Assembly (NCBI GenBank): GCA_034687125.1 | Contig: JAQGBZ010000188.1 | Location: 1-64,000 of the forward strand | Direction of reading: 5' to 3' | Length of the DNA stretch: 64,000 nt | Source: Neelides folsomi | Lineage: Eukaryota; Arthropoda; Collembola; Neelipleona; Neelidae | Part shown: one piece after another, positions 25,212 to 37,594 of the stretch | How the letters are laid out: the number at the start of each line of letters is the position of its first letter | How positions within the stretch are numbered: position 1 is the first letter of the stretch | Notes under the pieces: generated by a model | What the model was told of the DNA's origin: nothing | Database searches by the model: none | Seen by the model: only the letters and a program-made list of their open reading frames with translations | Program-made: the position numbers and the translations under genes

Positions 25212-28200
25212 TTTGAGTTTTCGGCTGAATGGATGGGAGGAATGGAGAAGGAGTCGGAGAGCAAATCTCGTCTCCTCTCTTTCCGACCGCTCTTCTTTGA
25301 CTGGAGACGAAGATCCTCGTGCATAAGTAGGCGTCAAAGTGTGAGAAAAATGTTTATCTCAAGGCGGCCGAAGGATGGAGATCCGACAAAAGTCTCATTA
25401 TTAACACTCCTCCTACCCCAATGTTCTGGATGGGGCAAATAACAGCCCTTCACAACCACCAGTGAATACTGTGAGGTTCGTTGGGGTTCCTAAACGCACT
25501 ACTTACTTTATATCCATGCAGAGGTACTTAAGGGCCCATGTGGGGGTTTGAGGGAAATAAAAAACAACCAGGGCTTTCCGATCAAGTTTCATTCATGTCA
25601 TGTCACGGCTCCCTCACTCACAAACACCATATACATACCTTTAATACACATTGATTGTAAGTATTTGTACGTGTGGTGTATCCATATCAAGGGGCCATAG
25701 AATTTCTATCAATCTTCTTCCACACCAACACCAGCCACCACAACAGAAGGGATAAATACGTCTCTCTTCCAAGGAGCAATTCACCTTTATTGAATTGAAT
25801 GCGAACATTCCTTTATTATAATATTCAATTACGAAAGGAATAGTATCACAATGGGCTCTCCCCTTTATAATCGAAAATGCAAAACAGCTTTCTCTTATTC
25901 CCCAATATCCTTTTCAATGAAGAGTCTCCAGCCAGCGAAGCCGAAGTAGTTAATAAGGAAAAAATTACATTGGAGAGTCTAACCATTTCATAATGAAATA
26001 TTAACGGACACCTCAATTTGTTGTAGTTTACGCAGTGGAGTTGATATTTTGAAATGAAGTGGAAAGTTGAATTGGCTGAACAAAGAACTGAGCGACTCAA
26101 AGGCGGCAGAAAGAAACGACCATGGAAATTGAATCAAAGAAGGAATTCCTCCTTCCTTCCCTCCGTTAAAGAAAAAGGAGTAAAATCATCCAAACTCTCA
26201 TTTTTATCCTGAAGGAACGGGGGCTCTTAATAGACCATCTTTTAATGAACATCTTTTTAATACATGTTGAGTATTTGACGAAGATCCCATTACGATGAGA
26301 AGTAGGAAGACTCACATGAGTTGAGATGAAAATTAAAATGTCATCGAGGAAATGGCCCTGACGCTTCACATCCCTCTCATTATGAACCAAAGGGCTCATC
26401 TCCGCTCCCGGCTTCGTAAAAGGGTAACTCTCTGACTCTTGATTCCGGATTTGGAAACCCAAGCTGCCCTTCTTGATTGATGAGCCGAAACTCGAGCTGA
26501 GAAAATCCCCCGCATAGGAACACATCATGAGCGTAATTTGAATGATACATCTGCATCATGTGTTGGATTTGAAATGTACAAAATATTTAAAGACTTTTAA
26601 TACATACACATGGTCCATAAGTAGGAATATAAATACATAAGTATTAAGATTGAATGTCTTTCATAATTTTAAAACCCATTAGTTGAGCCAGTTCTTATTT
26701 ATTTTGTTCCATCAACGTCAGAAGTTTTAATATAAAAGAAATTGGGTCTCTTATTGTGCGTAGATAAACACTTGAAAAATAATTGTAAATATCTACGATA
26801 TTATATCTAGAAGGTATGTATGTACGATACGATATCACAAGGTATACCATACATGCAATTAGGCTGATACGAAAAATTACAATATTTTTATTTTGTAAAG
26901 ATAACTCTTCATTCAATTATTTTACGAATTATTTAGAAGCGATTATTACAAAAATATGTTTTTAATGAGATCTAGACATGTACTGATATATTACACAAAG
27001 CTTAATAGAATGCATAATAAATGAATGCGAGGGTTTGCGTTGGCAATGACCATGAAGTGAGCGGTAGATACAATTAGTATTCAGTAATAGCACGAGATTT
27101 GATGATGATAAGATCTTTTAAAATTTAACAATTCACGGCGGTAGCTCAAATGGGAAACCAAGTTTTAATTCGGTATTTTTTGTCAAAGTGAGAGCAAAGT
27201 GGTTCTCACTCGAGGCTAATTACGAAAAGGGCCTAAGAGCTTAATTAGAAGGCTCAAAGGGAATGGGAACTGCTCGGGCGGCTGGAGATAATAAAGATAT
27301 AAACATCGGGTAAAGTTGAGAAGAATCAAATGTCTGTTTAAGAAACGCCTCCTGCCACTCAATTCATTCTTCCATTAAGGGAAATAGACGGAATTATTAG
27401 AATCCTTTGTCAATTTATCTATCTATTAGGGGTTCATTGGATTTACCGAAACTCGGAAACAAAACTGATAGTTAAATAGTACAATAAAGGTCTCATACAT
27501 CATAATACACAGTGGAGTATGTATGAGCCTAATACTCGTAAACCATTCTTGAATGTTTATGTCTATAAAGAACAAAATGGAATAAATACTGACTTACATA
27601 CAAATATTTTCTGATTTAATGAGTTTAACCTTGTTTTGATTTATATAAAGAAATTACAGTTTGATAAATTTTCAAGCGCTGTTTAAAATTGATCTTTATG
27701 AGAATGTTCAGGATGGCTGACTTATTCCTTGACTTGATAGCGTGCAAAGTCGCGTCAATATTTTAAGTGCGAAAAATATAAATTTCTTAATTATGAGAAA
27801 ATGTTTACCATTATGCATTAGTTGAAAATTGGATATTACATATTAAATGAATTTAAAACAATTACCTACAGGTTAGTTGTGACTTAATTAAGCCATTACA
27901 GGAACCTTTTAGTGATTATAAGATATGTTTGATAAGTGATAAGTATCTGTGTTGTATGATATTAGGTATAGCATTTAGCATTGAATACATTAATGTGAAT
28001 GCATGATGTGAACTTTGCGAAATATTGTTTCTTTGGTTATACATAAACCATTACGAAATAGAAACATTATTTATCTCGTGAATTTATATTGCAATGGAAG
28101 TATATTTATCTGCTATATAAATATCTTATCTAATGTTCACAATTGTCGACTCAACTGCTCAACTTCAATAATCATCCTCGATTGTCTTTTAATGCTCAAG

Positions 28201-28271
28201 TAAGTTTTAAAGTGTGAACTCTTCTCTTTTGCTCACTCAATTGACTCAATTGATTTGGAATAAAGTCAATC
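25212..28271. other. Intergenic upstream of Toll and SDR, about 3 kb
   Basis: No supported coding gene. The 25240-26560 part is GC-richer than the window average and may carry Toll promoter and 5' UTR material; a minus-strand exon candidate is listed separately at 26316-26550. The 27100-27400 part is again moderately GC-rich and could be regulatory. The rest is AT-rich. Confidence 0.45.
26316..26550 (-). other. Candidate upstream exon with two overlapping short ORFs
   Basis: On the minus strand this block runs from a CATGATGCAG acceptor-like site to a strong donor (CTCAACTCAT then GTGAGTCTT). A 59-codon ORF at 26559-26380 (starting MMQMYHSNYAHDVFLC) and a longer ORF in another frame at 26528-26166 both cross it. 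It is upstream of, and on the same strand as, Toll, so it may be an untranslated first exon of that gene. Otherwise it may belong to a short unrecognised gene. The strong donor and higher GC are the only support. Confidence 0.25.
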
Positions 28272-29678
28272 ATGGATTCTTGGCTCATTGTTTTCTCAGT
28301 TCTTCTCCCATTTTTAATTATAATCTTAGTTATAATAATAATTAAAACTTATGCAGAACTTACAATGGGAGTGTGTACGAGTAAAAGAAGCCTTCATGGA
28401 AAAGTGACATTGATCACTGGAGCAAATGCTGGTAAGATTTTATTAAGATTTTATTTACTGCCTAATTCCATTTTTATATTAATTTAATATTATCATTTAA
28501 ACAATTAGTAAGTATTTAATTAAGCTAGTTAATTGCGTGTGTGTGCTTAAAGTAGCAGTAGAACTTTTCTTAAATATTCACAGGAATTGGATTTGAAACT
28601 GCCAAAGATTTTGCACGTCGTGGGGCCAAAGTTTATATGGCTTGCAGAAATATGGTAAAGGCGGACGAAGCTTGTGGTAATTACTGAATTAAAAATAAAC
28701 CTTATATTTCTTTCTGGGAATTTCATTTCTTAAAAATGTCAATTAATTTAATACGGATAAACTTTTAATTTCAGATTTAATTCGTCGTGAAACAAATAAT
28801 CAAAATGTTTTCACCATGCTAGTAGATTTGAGTTCTTTAGAATCAGTAAGGAGCTTCTGCAAAAATTTCATGGCATTAGAGAGCAAACTCGATATTTTGG
28901 TAAACAACGCTGGTATTGCAGAAACGCAGAAAATTATAACTCAAGAAGGCTTTGAAAAGCATTTAGTGACAAATCATTTGGGGCCGTTTCTTCTTACCAA
29001 TATTTTGATTGGTAACCATTTTAAATAATAAAAATTAATAAAATTCTTGAAAATCTGATCTTTAAGCACAAACGAAATATTACATAAAATTCCCAATTGA
29101 TAGAATTATTGAAAAAGTCTGATGAAGCCCGAATCGTCATTGTTTCTTCAGAAGGACACAAGTATACGAACGATGTGAATTTTGATAATTTGAACTCGGA
29201 AAAAGGATATGAGAAAAGGAAAATTTACATCAAGACCAAACTGTACAACATGTTGTTCATGAAAGAACTCAACTCGCGAATCATTGAAGGAAAATACGAT
29301 AATATGAAAACGAATGCTCTTCATCCAGGAGCAGTCAAAACTCAGATCTTTAATAATGCGAAAAAGCTTCCAATATACAACATTGTAATTACAGCCAGCG
29401 AATTTTTTTTCAAAACATCTCGAGAAGGAGCTCAAACCACAATCCATTTGGCTGTTTCAGATGAAGTGAAAAATGAAAGTGGATTTTATTATTCAGATTG
29501 CAAAGTATGTTTCTTCCATATTATTTCTATTTTATTTAATTAAATTCCTAACTTTTTAACATGTTGTTAACAGAAAGCAAGTTACAATCGTTTAGCGGAT
29601 GATAAAGCTTTATGTAAAAAGTTCTGGGATGTGAGTGCGGATCTCGTTAAATTACTCCCATCAGAATACAATTTATAA
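28272..29678 (+). CDS. Short-chain dehydrogenase, retinol dehydrogenase 11-14-like
   Basis: Five exons: 28272-28431, 28584-28676, 28775-29011, 29104-29504 and 29574-29678; 331 residues. The N-terminal hydrophobic segment (residues 4-24) should anchor it in the ER membrane, as in RDH11-14. The Rossmann motif TGANAGIG is at 49-56, NNAG follows D-I-L-V, the catalytic Ser is in IVIVSSEGH (178-179), and Y205-x3-K209 is in IYIKTKLYN. The LHPGAVKT motif after the active site is typical of classical SDRs of this group. The cofactor is probably NADP(H), with a retinoid, steroid or other lipid carbonyl as substrate; the true substrate cannot be read from sequence. All splice phases close. Confidence 0.9.
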
Positions 29679-31037
29679 TTTAATCAAGTAATCATATTCT
29701 CAATAAGTAGTTCGAAAGAATAATAAATTCTTAAATGCATTGTTTATATTAATAACTTCAAACTAATATTTACTTAAAGACCCTCCTCCTTTTCATATTA
29801 TTCTCTTATCACTGTTATCACATATGCGTATAATACTTTGAAGTTGGGTTATTTATAATCGATTTATGGAAAATTTAATTATAAAATTTTCTCCAGAAAT
29901 TGGACTTTATACTTAAAATCCAGTTAGCCAAATTTAACCTATTGACCAAGTAGATAAACATGGCATAATCACATATGATTATTCATTATGCTATTAAAAT
30001 TTGACGATTAGTATTGTATGATATTAATGGTATATGAATTTAATAAATATTATTTCTTGCGCAATTACATTTCATTGGCTGCTGCAAATATTTATTTTAT
30101 TGACTTTGTTCATTAAATACTCATTTAATCGATCGTGTGTTTAACTATGTGTTTATAAATGTTAGCGTGATGTAAGTAGGCATGTGATACCTATATTAAA
30201 TACATAAATGTAATATGTAATAGGTATTATTATAATTTGTTTTGAGACATGAAAAATAAAAATGTTCATTTAAAAATTTAAAATAAATAAAAAATGCAAA
30301 ATATTATAACGTTTTGTTAATTTGTTTGAAATTCATTATGATATGATTTGTTTTGATTGTAAGAGCACTAAACATGTAAATACTATAAAATTACTAAAAC
30401 TAACCCTAAGTACGCAGGAATAAATAATAAATTTAATACTATACATGTACATAATATTTATGTACTTCTACATACTATGTATATTTGCATTTTATTTAAA
30501 AACTTAAAAAGTAAAATGTTACTTTCAGTAAATGATATCAAACATGCGAAAAATAAAAAATAAATGAAAAATACACGCAAGTAACAATTTTGTGTTTAAG
30601 GTTAATAATGAAAATTAAGGCTATTTAAACTGTTAAACCGCATTATCAAACAATATTACATTCTTTCAATCCAATTAACAACAAAAGTTAATAATGGTGT
30701 TATTTCAATAAAATGTTTATAATATTTATTTAAATAACATAAATACAATATTTGTTTGTTAGTTTTCATATTGTATTGTATTGCAACAATTAAATACTCG
30801 ACATTGTTCTAATACATTATTACTAATATTGGTATATCCAATATATTTTATAAACATTTTTATATATAACATAGGTTCATTGCACAATATGCAACTGCAT
30901 GAAACCAAATTTGGGAATTGTGAGATAACTTTTACGAATATTCGTAATAATCAGAATCATGGTTCCATTTAAATCCCCAGTGAATCAAAGTATTTACAAT
31001 TTACATAAAAGCGAGAATAAATTAGTAAGTAATAGTC
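29679..31037. other. Intergenic, very AT-rich, no gene seen
   Basis: The 3' flanks of two convergent genes. Long A/T tracts, no ORF with coding character, no splice-linked exons. Confidence 0.5.
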
Positions 31038-32389
31038 TTATTCGATAAAAATTCGAGTAGTCTCTTGCTCAGGATCATTTGTTGTTCCGACATCATCGGT
31101 CACCAATGGGAGATTTTCATTCTCTTCCTCATTTCGAACATCAATTGCTTCACTTTTGAGTTTAACTCTAAAAACGATTGGTTTCGGCGAAGTGGCAATT
31201 TCCCTTTCCTCATCGACCAAAATCGTTGAGGTAAATAATGCACTATTCCTGGACTCCTCGCCATTGAGGATTTGACTCTCTTCGACTACATTCGAAATAT
31301 TTTGCAGGGCCGATGACTCGTGGAGCTCTTGAGTCGTCGTCAAGGGGGGTGCGGTGACGTTGGGCGCCGTTGGGCCATCAGGAGCGGAACCCATCGGCGG
31401 AGTTGTCGTAATATAATGCTCCACAAAGATGTGAGGATCTTGTGGAGAGAACGTTGTGGGTTCGAGAGAAACTTGTCCAACGTCTTCGTTTTCTTCCGCA
31501 ATGAATGCTAATACTTCTTCTGGGTGTTGTTGTTGTTGTTGTGATTGGATCTCTGGGCCCAACGTGGTCTCTTCGTTCCAATTAATCTCAACCGGTTGAG
31601 GAGATGTGGAGGGCTTTGAAGGGGTTTCCTCAAACACAAGAACCTCCAAGGGATCTTCGGGCGTTCGAATAAACTCGGCCTGATGAGTGAGATTGGGCTG
31701 AAGAATATCCGCCGTAGTTTCCCTCTCCACTTTGGAATCATTTCTCTTGCCAATATTTTCCTCTTCTTCCTTGTTCACGGCAATGGCTATTTTCGGGAGC
31801 TGTTCTACGTGTGAGTTCGAAGGACGGGGTTGATTGACAGTCTCAACATTACCAGATTCCGTCGTGGCTTTCATCTTTTGCCGAACTCGCGGGGTTGTGC
31901 TTCTCGGCCTCCCGTGACCTCGTCTCAATGGTTTTCCAGTGGGTTCTGTCAATACAGAGGGAAATTTATTCAAAGTGTCATCATTCATGACTCATTTAGC
32001 CCATTTACATGTTTGGGGAATTTAGTGTTGACTTGTTTTTATAAAATGTCTTTAAACCATGTTTGTAAGTGGCTTTAATCCATGTTTACATACTTTTTTA
32101 TTTAATGTTAAAAGGGTGTTTTTATAAAAGAAACTTAGATTTACACAAAACACTTACTGTTACTGAATAAAAAGCGCAGGTCTTCGAGAACAAATGACTC
32201 ATCTACATTGAGGGTCATTTCGGTCGTGGTCGGAACATCGTGGTGTCGTCTGATCGGCGGGAGGAATACGGATTTGACAAACCTTGGTTTCTCCTCTGGT
32301 TCTAATTCCTCTTCGACAGGGTCAAGGAAGCAGTTGGTCCTCGAAGCGACCGTGAGGACCAGGAACAAAATTACAACTTTAAACACCAT
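31038..32389 (-). CDS. Secreted acidic Thr/Glu/Pro-rich disordered protein
   Basis: Two exons on the minus strand, 32389-32158 and 31945-31038; 379 residues. The signal peptide is MVFKVVILFLVLTVASRTNC. The mature chain begins with acidic and dibasic-flanked segments (EEELEPEEKPR, then PPIRRHH). Exon 2 opens with a basic patch RRGHGRPRS and then runs for about 280 residues of low complexity rich in E, T, P, S, N and Q, with a QQQQQ run. There is no cysteine pattern or repeat unit in exon 2 and no membrane anchor or known domain. A TATA-like box lies about 270 bases upstream. It could be a matrix or cuticle-associated protein or a polyprotein precursor; I do not recognise it. Splicing is well supported because the donor is GTAAGTG and the frame closes. 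Confidence 0.7.
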
Positions 32390-32654
32390 TTTCGAAACTG
32401 AGTGGGACTTTTCACATTTTTCTTCTTAATTTGGTGACTCTGTGTCCTCAATATTTTGTCAGGGTCCGTAGAACGATTGGGAGCTCATTGCTTTTCCCTT
32501 TTGGGTTCGCCCTTTGCACGAGACAAAGAGGAGACGACGAGGAGTCGGGAGAGGTTGGAAGACGATAAGCCGTGAATCACCCCAAAACTGAACTAACGAG
32601 TTGAAACCGATGGTGGGACGAGGGGGGCATGTGGATCCTCCTCAACTCCTACTA

Positions 32655-32662
32655 TATTTATA
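32655..32662 (-). promoter_or_regulatory. TATA box for the 32389 gene
   Basis: TATAAATA on the minus strand within a TTTATAAATATAG context, about 270 bases before the ATG at 32389. This implies a 5' UTR of about 230-240 bases, which is GC-richer than the surroundings, as expected of transcribed leader sequence. Confidence 0.45.
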
Positions 32663-34504
32663 AATGTGTGTGTATTTAAGCTAAAAACAACTCTCCCAAA
32701 AGAAGCTCCTCCGTGCCCTTCTGAGAAGTTCAACAATAGTGGAGGTCTGTGAGAGTAGCCGAGAAGCCCGTTCCGAGGCTCCACGGATTACCTCACACGC
32801 CCTGCACTTCTTCCCACGACTTATTACCCTTCTCGACTACAGATCTATAATGCACTACCTATGACATTGCCCTATTCCTCACGGCTGTTGTGACTCCTCC
32901 AACCAACATTTTTATCATACCCCCCCTTCAGGTACCTCTAATTGCCTCGAGCCAAACGCCCGACACTTACCATCACTGTCACTATCAAAACTATCAATCA
33001 CAACCCTAAAATCAATGGGCTCAATGAGTGTTAAATCTTGGATTTCCCACGACCCACCTTTTCAATATCTGTGTTAATTATTGAACAAACTATTGATTCA
33101 TTTTGCCCTTGATAAGTACAGAGCTAGTGGAGCTTTATTCTGCTTTATATTCTGGAAACTGACTCACCAACCCACCAAAGGATACCAATAGGCTGTATTG
33201 AATTTTTATCTATAGATCTATATTTTTATCTGTAGATCCCTACAATAAGTAGTAAGTAGGTATACAATTGCATGTACTGACTTATTAATGGCTGCCTTCT
33301 TTGGTTTTATTCTAGTGGATGTAATCAGCTTTGTATTTAGGGATTTAAGCGACTGTGTCAACATAAGAAGCAATCAAAATTATTCCCATTTCATATTAAC
33401 AATAAGTAGTACTTACCCTTACAAATGAGTTAAGATATTCATGTCCATAAGTATTTGAAGAAGTCTGCGTCATGAATCTCCATGTAAGATATGGAATGGA
33501 TGAGACGTTGATGGTTGGTTTGCAATTAAGACTAGACACACCTTGGTAATATAATCATAAGTGTTTGTCTTGTTAATATGATTTCTTGTAATTGCTTCCT
33601 CTTGTGCGTCTTTCAATACCTAATATGAATACTAAATGAAAACTGACGATAAGAACAGATATACTACCCCATTGCATATGTATTGGCAATAAACATCTCT
33701 ACCTTGCTTTTTCTCAAAGTTATAGTTTTTTATCTTTTAATTTAGTTTATTCAAAAAAATATTTAAATTAAAATATTCAATATAATATATTATAAATAGT
33801 TTAACTTAAAAACTGACAAAAATGATGAGGAGAGAGAAAGAGAGAGAACATCAAGGAAAGAAAGAAGGTAGTCGAACCAGAGATTTTGCCAATACATATA
33901 CAACGGGGTAGTACACATACGAGCATACGGCTAGTACATTCACTACACTACGCATTATAAACTTGAAGAATCTTTCTTAGAATCTTCAAGAGAATTTCGA
34001 GTCTATTGGAGTGAATGCACACAGTAGTGCTATGGTCTTATCTAGGATGTGTTAACTTAAAATAAATTGGCGTTCATGATATTCATTAATATCATTAATT
34101 AACATATTTGTTACAATATTACTCTACACATAAACTCATACAACTGTGTCATAAACTTTCTGTTTGAAATAAGAATAATTAATGTATTTTTGCGTATAAT
34201 CCTCTTGCATTTAACATTAGTATTTTCCTTTGTGTGAGGCTTGTGGTAAAATTGCTTAATGAATTGCTCATTCCTTCATTCATCATCAATTCACCTATTA
34301 CACATTCCCTATTATTGAGGATTCAAACGAACTTATATGAAGCTGCTTTTACCTAATTAACAATATATGAAGGTGAACGGCCTTTGTTTATGAACCAGAA
34401 GTTGAGGCTTTATTTTTTGGAAGAAATGTGATTAAAAGTATTCTAAGAAAATTAAGAATATTTATTCAGTTAAATACAGTTTTTTCATACTTACATACAT
34501 ACAA
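32663..34504. other. Intergenic, no supported gene
   Basis: AT-rich, with a purine (GA) run at about 33825-33870. No ORF with coding character on either strand. Confidence 0.5.
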
Positions 34505-34505
34505 C

Positions 34506-34514
34506 CATATAAAG
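34506..34514 (+). promoter_or_regulatory. TATA-like box before a broken peptide gene
   Basis: CATATAAAG about 70 bases before an ATG at 34581 that begins a signal-peptide-like ORF. The spacing fits a short-leader peptide gene. Confidence 0.35.
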
Positions 34515-34580
34515 TCAACAATTACCAAAAAGGTTTGACTCTTCAATAGATCAACAAAGTTTGCAATAAGTGTTTGCAAA

Positions 34581-34797
34581 ATGTTTAATGCAAAATTAAT
34601 ATTGTTTTACACCATTTTTATATCATTTTTAGCTCGTGTCTACAATGTCAAAAAACATTGAAAAACAAAAAAGAAAGTATGTTAAGAAAGAGGACAAGGA
34701 GATCATATCACCTGCTACCTTGAATAATGGATTCCAAATTAAGATTGGCATTCCCAATACTCATGATTACATTTTGAATACCAAAACAAATGGTTAA
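34581..34797 (+). pseudogene. Broken small secreted peptide gene
   Basis: An ATG at 34581 starts a hydrophobic signal-peptide-like segment (MFNAKLILFYTIFISFLA) that ends after 26 codons. One base out of frame, directly overlapping its end, an open frame continues from about 34645 to the TAA at 34795-34797, coding a Lys-rich 50-residue tail. The two halves look like one peptide gene split by a one-base frame change near a T-run at about 34626-34630. It may be a pseudogene or a sequencing indel. It lies 214 bases upstream of an intact small secreted peptide gene. No cysteines are present, so it is not an obvious copy of that neighbour. Confidence 0.3.
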
Positions 34798-35010
34798 TTT
34801 AAAGCTTTTGTTTAATCAAAGAGTTTGATTGAATTGAAGGTTATTAAAAAGACCAATTTTTGTTATGATTTTAATCCCAGATATATTTGTATAACCTCCA
34901 TTACAAATCTAAAACTTGATTTATAAGTTGAATTGCACGAGCTTTAATGTTCATTTTGATAGACTTGTCATTGTTAAGTGTTTCTTAATCGAGTGCAATA
35001 GAATTTCATA

Positions 35011-35728
35011 ATGAATTTTAAAATTTTTTACTTGGGCATCATTTGCTTCCTTATTGAAGACTCCTACTCATTGGTAATAAAAAATACGATACGTGTGCAC
35101 ATTCAGTAATTAAACACATAGGATAGTTGTAATTTATTAGCCTTTATTATTTTTATTAGAACAAGAATAGTTTAGATGTTCGAGAGCGACAAGCCCAAGC
35201 ACCTCAACCGTTTAATGAGTTTAATCTAACAGCTATTTTAGGTTATTTTAACTATATTTATTTTCACATTTTACTAATTTTTATTCATAACCGCTTTTAA
35301 AATCTATATATTTTTTAATAAACATTATAGACGATCTACCTCCTGAAATGGGAGATATGTCATTATTACAGCTTATGATAAATTTCGAAGGAAAAAGGAA
35401 AGGAGGAGTAATTGCTAATCAATCACTCGGTTGCAAATTGGGAATATTCCCTGCAACTCAATGTTTGACAAGATGTGATTTTGAAAATGTTCCTGGCACT
35501 AATTGTGGAACTGCCGATCCAGCTATTTGTCCAAGTTACTGCTTCAACTGTCCTGTAACTTTCACCACCTTTTACTTTTTTTTGCAAAACACCTTATCAC
35601 AATGCATCTCCGAATTTCGAATATTAGCAATACTAACAATAAACTTTATTTTTCAGGTCGCTTGTGTAGTGCAACAGCAGGGTACAGGATGCACGATATC
35701 CAGTCAATGTCCTAGTCCATGCTGTTAA
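35011..35728 (+). CDS. Small secreted 12-cysteine peptide
   Basis: Four exons: 35011-35073, 35160-35241, 35331-35554 and 35657-35728; 146 residues. Exon 1 is the signal peptide (MNFKIFYLGIICFLIEDSYS). Exon 2 codes a charged pro-region with VRERQAQ. Exons 3 and 4 code a C-terminal module with 12 cysteines, from CKLGIFPATQC through CPSYCFNCP to the final CPSPCC. If exon 3 is read through its donor (GTAACT), a false ORF results that still meets the last exon in frame, so intron retention would add about 34 residues. The spliced form gives the tighter Cys module. Polyadenylation-like AATAAA follows about 60 bases after the stop. I recognise no family; a defence or signalling peptide is possible. 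Confidence 0.7.
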
Positions 35729-36106
35729 TTACGTAATACTGGTAGTTATTGGTCTTTTTTGTGAATAATAATTAATTTTGTTGTATGTATTTTAATAAAA
35801 GCTGTTTTTTAAACTTATTTTATAAACGAACCGATTTAAGAAGAATTAATAGACAAATTCAGATTCAATTACATATTTTAATACACATATAAACATTAGT
35901 TATTGTATGAAGAAGCTAATCTTTAAAGTTCTAATTCTAACGAATAAACATGTAGAGAATCATTATAATCAAGAAATTAAGAAGAATAATTGTTTGTAAA
36001 TTAATATTGGTCATTATTGCTTTTGATGTGTTTTAAGTCTAGTTATAATAAGTAAAATATTCATAGTTAATATTAGCATTATTACACTTCTGTTAATGAA
36101 TCTTAT

Positions 36107-37594
36107 TCAAAAGTTTAATTTTATTCCGAGGTCAAACGTGTAGTGGTTAAATAACCTTACGATTTTCCTTCCATTCAATGGCTGTAATCCTTTAGAATTA
36201 TCAACAAGTTGCCCTCCATTTGATCCTTTGAGTGTTCTAAATGCCTCCAACTTCAAAGCGAGAAACAAGGTTATTTTTCAGACATAAATAATGTTACTTG
36301 TTATGCATCAAGATTGGGTGATATTGTAACAATTATTGTATAATCTGGTAAGGAGAACTGTGTCATCCAAACCGCAATCTATTGCTGTTAATGCATTTTA
36401 CCTGCTTTTGAGAAATAGGTAAAGGATCTCGGAGAATTGAATAAACAATTCCCTCTTCGCAGTTCCCAGAGGTGAGAGAACCATTGTAGCGATAAAAATC
36501 TTTTACAGAACTCACAAAAGGAGAAATATTTATTTTACCTATCCCTTGCTTCACTCCATTCGGTTGTTTGACAATGTTTAACGATTCAATCACTGGACTC
36601 AAAAGTTCATTGTCATTTTTTGATATCTGCACATTTGAATAAAAATTATGACAATAACGTTGATATAAGGAGATATATGAGTTAGCTTCAATATTTTAAA
36701 AATATTATTAAAAATTATTTACTTAATTAAGGCACACTATTTAATCAATTACCCACATAAAATAAAATGGAGAAAATTGCAATAGCCTGGCTATCTTCAG
36801 ATTTTAAAGCTTCACTCAAAGACCCGTATTGTTTGGAATAATGAATCATATACATTTCGAATGGAAATCTGTAAATGTTTAAGTTGACATGTTTAGATTA
36901 AATTGTGTTCAAAATTTTGGGTTTTTCTTGATATTAAGAACAAATTTTATATCTTTAATTTAATTTAATTGTTATTGTTGTTGTTTTACAGTTTAATAAA
37001 TTATATTGCACACGTTTACATAATGTAAAATTGAAAATATCAATAATGGATTTTACCGTTTTCCTTTTATTGTATGCTCAGATCCAACAGACCTATTCGG
37101 ACCCCAATGAAATTCAAGTTTACTAAATATATATTTTCCGGTTAATCCAGTCTCGCTCAATTCATAATCAGAGGTCTTGTTGACTTGAAGTGTAACTGAA
37201 ACTTTATAGTAATAAGAATAAAAGTTATGGGTGAATATTGAATTTAATTAAGGTTCATTTAATGGTTCATTTAAATATAATTAATTTTTTACCTGTTCTG
37301 TCGTTGTTTGATACATAATACGAATTTAATTGTTTATAACTTTCCGATAATTTTATAGGCTCAAATACACCATATTCATCTGAGCCTTTTATGTCAATTG
37401 GAGATTTACTTTCGCCTTCCAAACATACATTACCAAGTGCAAAAATTACATCTGTGAGTTATTATTCAAATGAATCAAATAACATTGTTAATTGTTACAT
37501 TCTTTTATTGAATTTTGAAATTAATAATTTATTTAATTTAAATTAATTAAAAAAATATACCTAAATTAATGAGAAAAACCAAAAGCTTTAACAT
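36107..37594 (-). CDS. Secreted alpha carbonic anhydrase-like protein, catalytically dead
   Basis: Six exons on the minus strand: 37594-37561, 37451-37293, 37201-37057, 36868-36757, 36626-36402 and 36250-36107; 272 residues. It has a signal peptide (MLKLLVFLINLDVIFALG) then the alpha-CA fold: KSPIDI, LEFHWGPN, GSEHT, an EMYMIHYSKQYG strand, YNGSLTSGNC and a C-terminal FRTLKGSNGGQLVDN segment. By chance the numbering agrees with human CA II. Of the three zinc histidines only H96 remains: position 94 is Glu and position 119 is Tyr. The proton-shuttle His64 is also lost, while E106 and the T199 equivalent are kept. It should not hydrate CO2 and is best seen as a carbonic-anhydrase-related binding protein in the secretory path. 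All junctions close in frame, and no stop or frameshift suggests decay. Confidence 0.85.

Noticed and set aside
27130-27220. tRNA-like A box (TAGCTCAAATGG) followed by GGTTCTCACTC
   Set aside because: The second motif does not fit the B box GGTTCRANNCC and no acceptor-stem pairing is seen.
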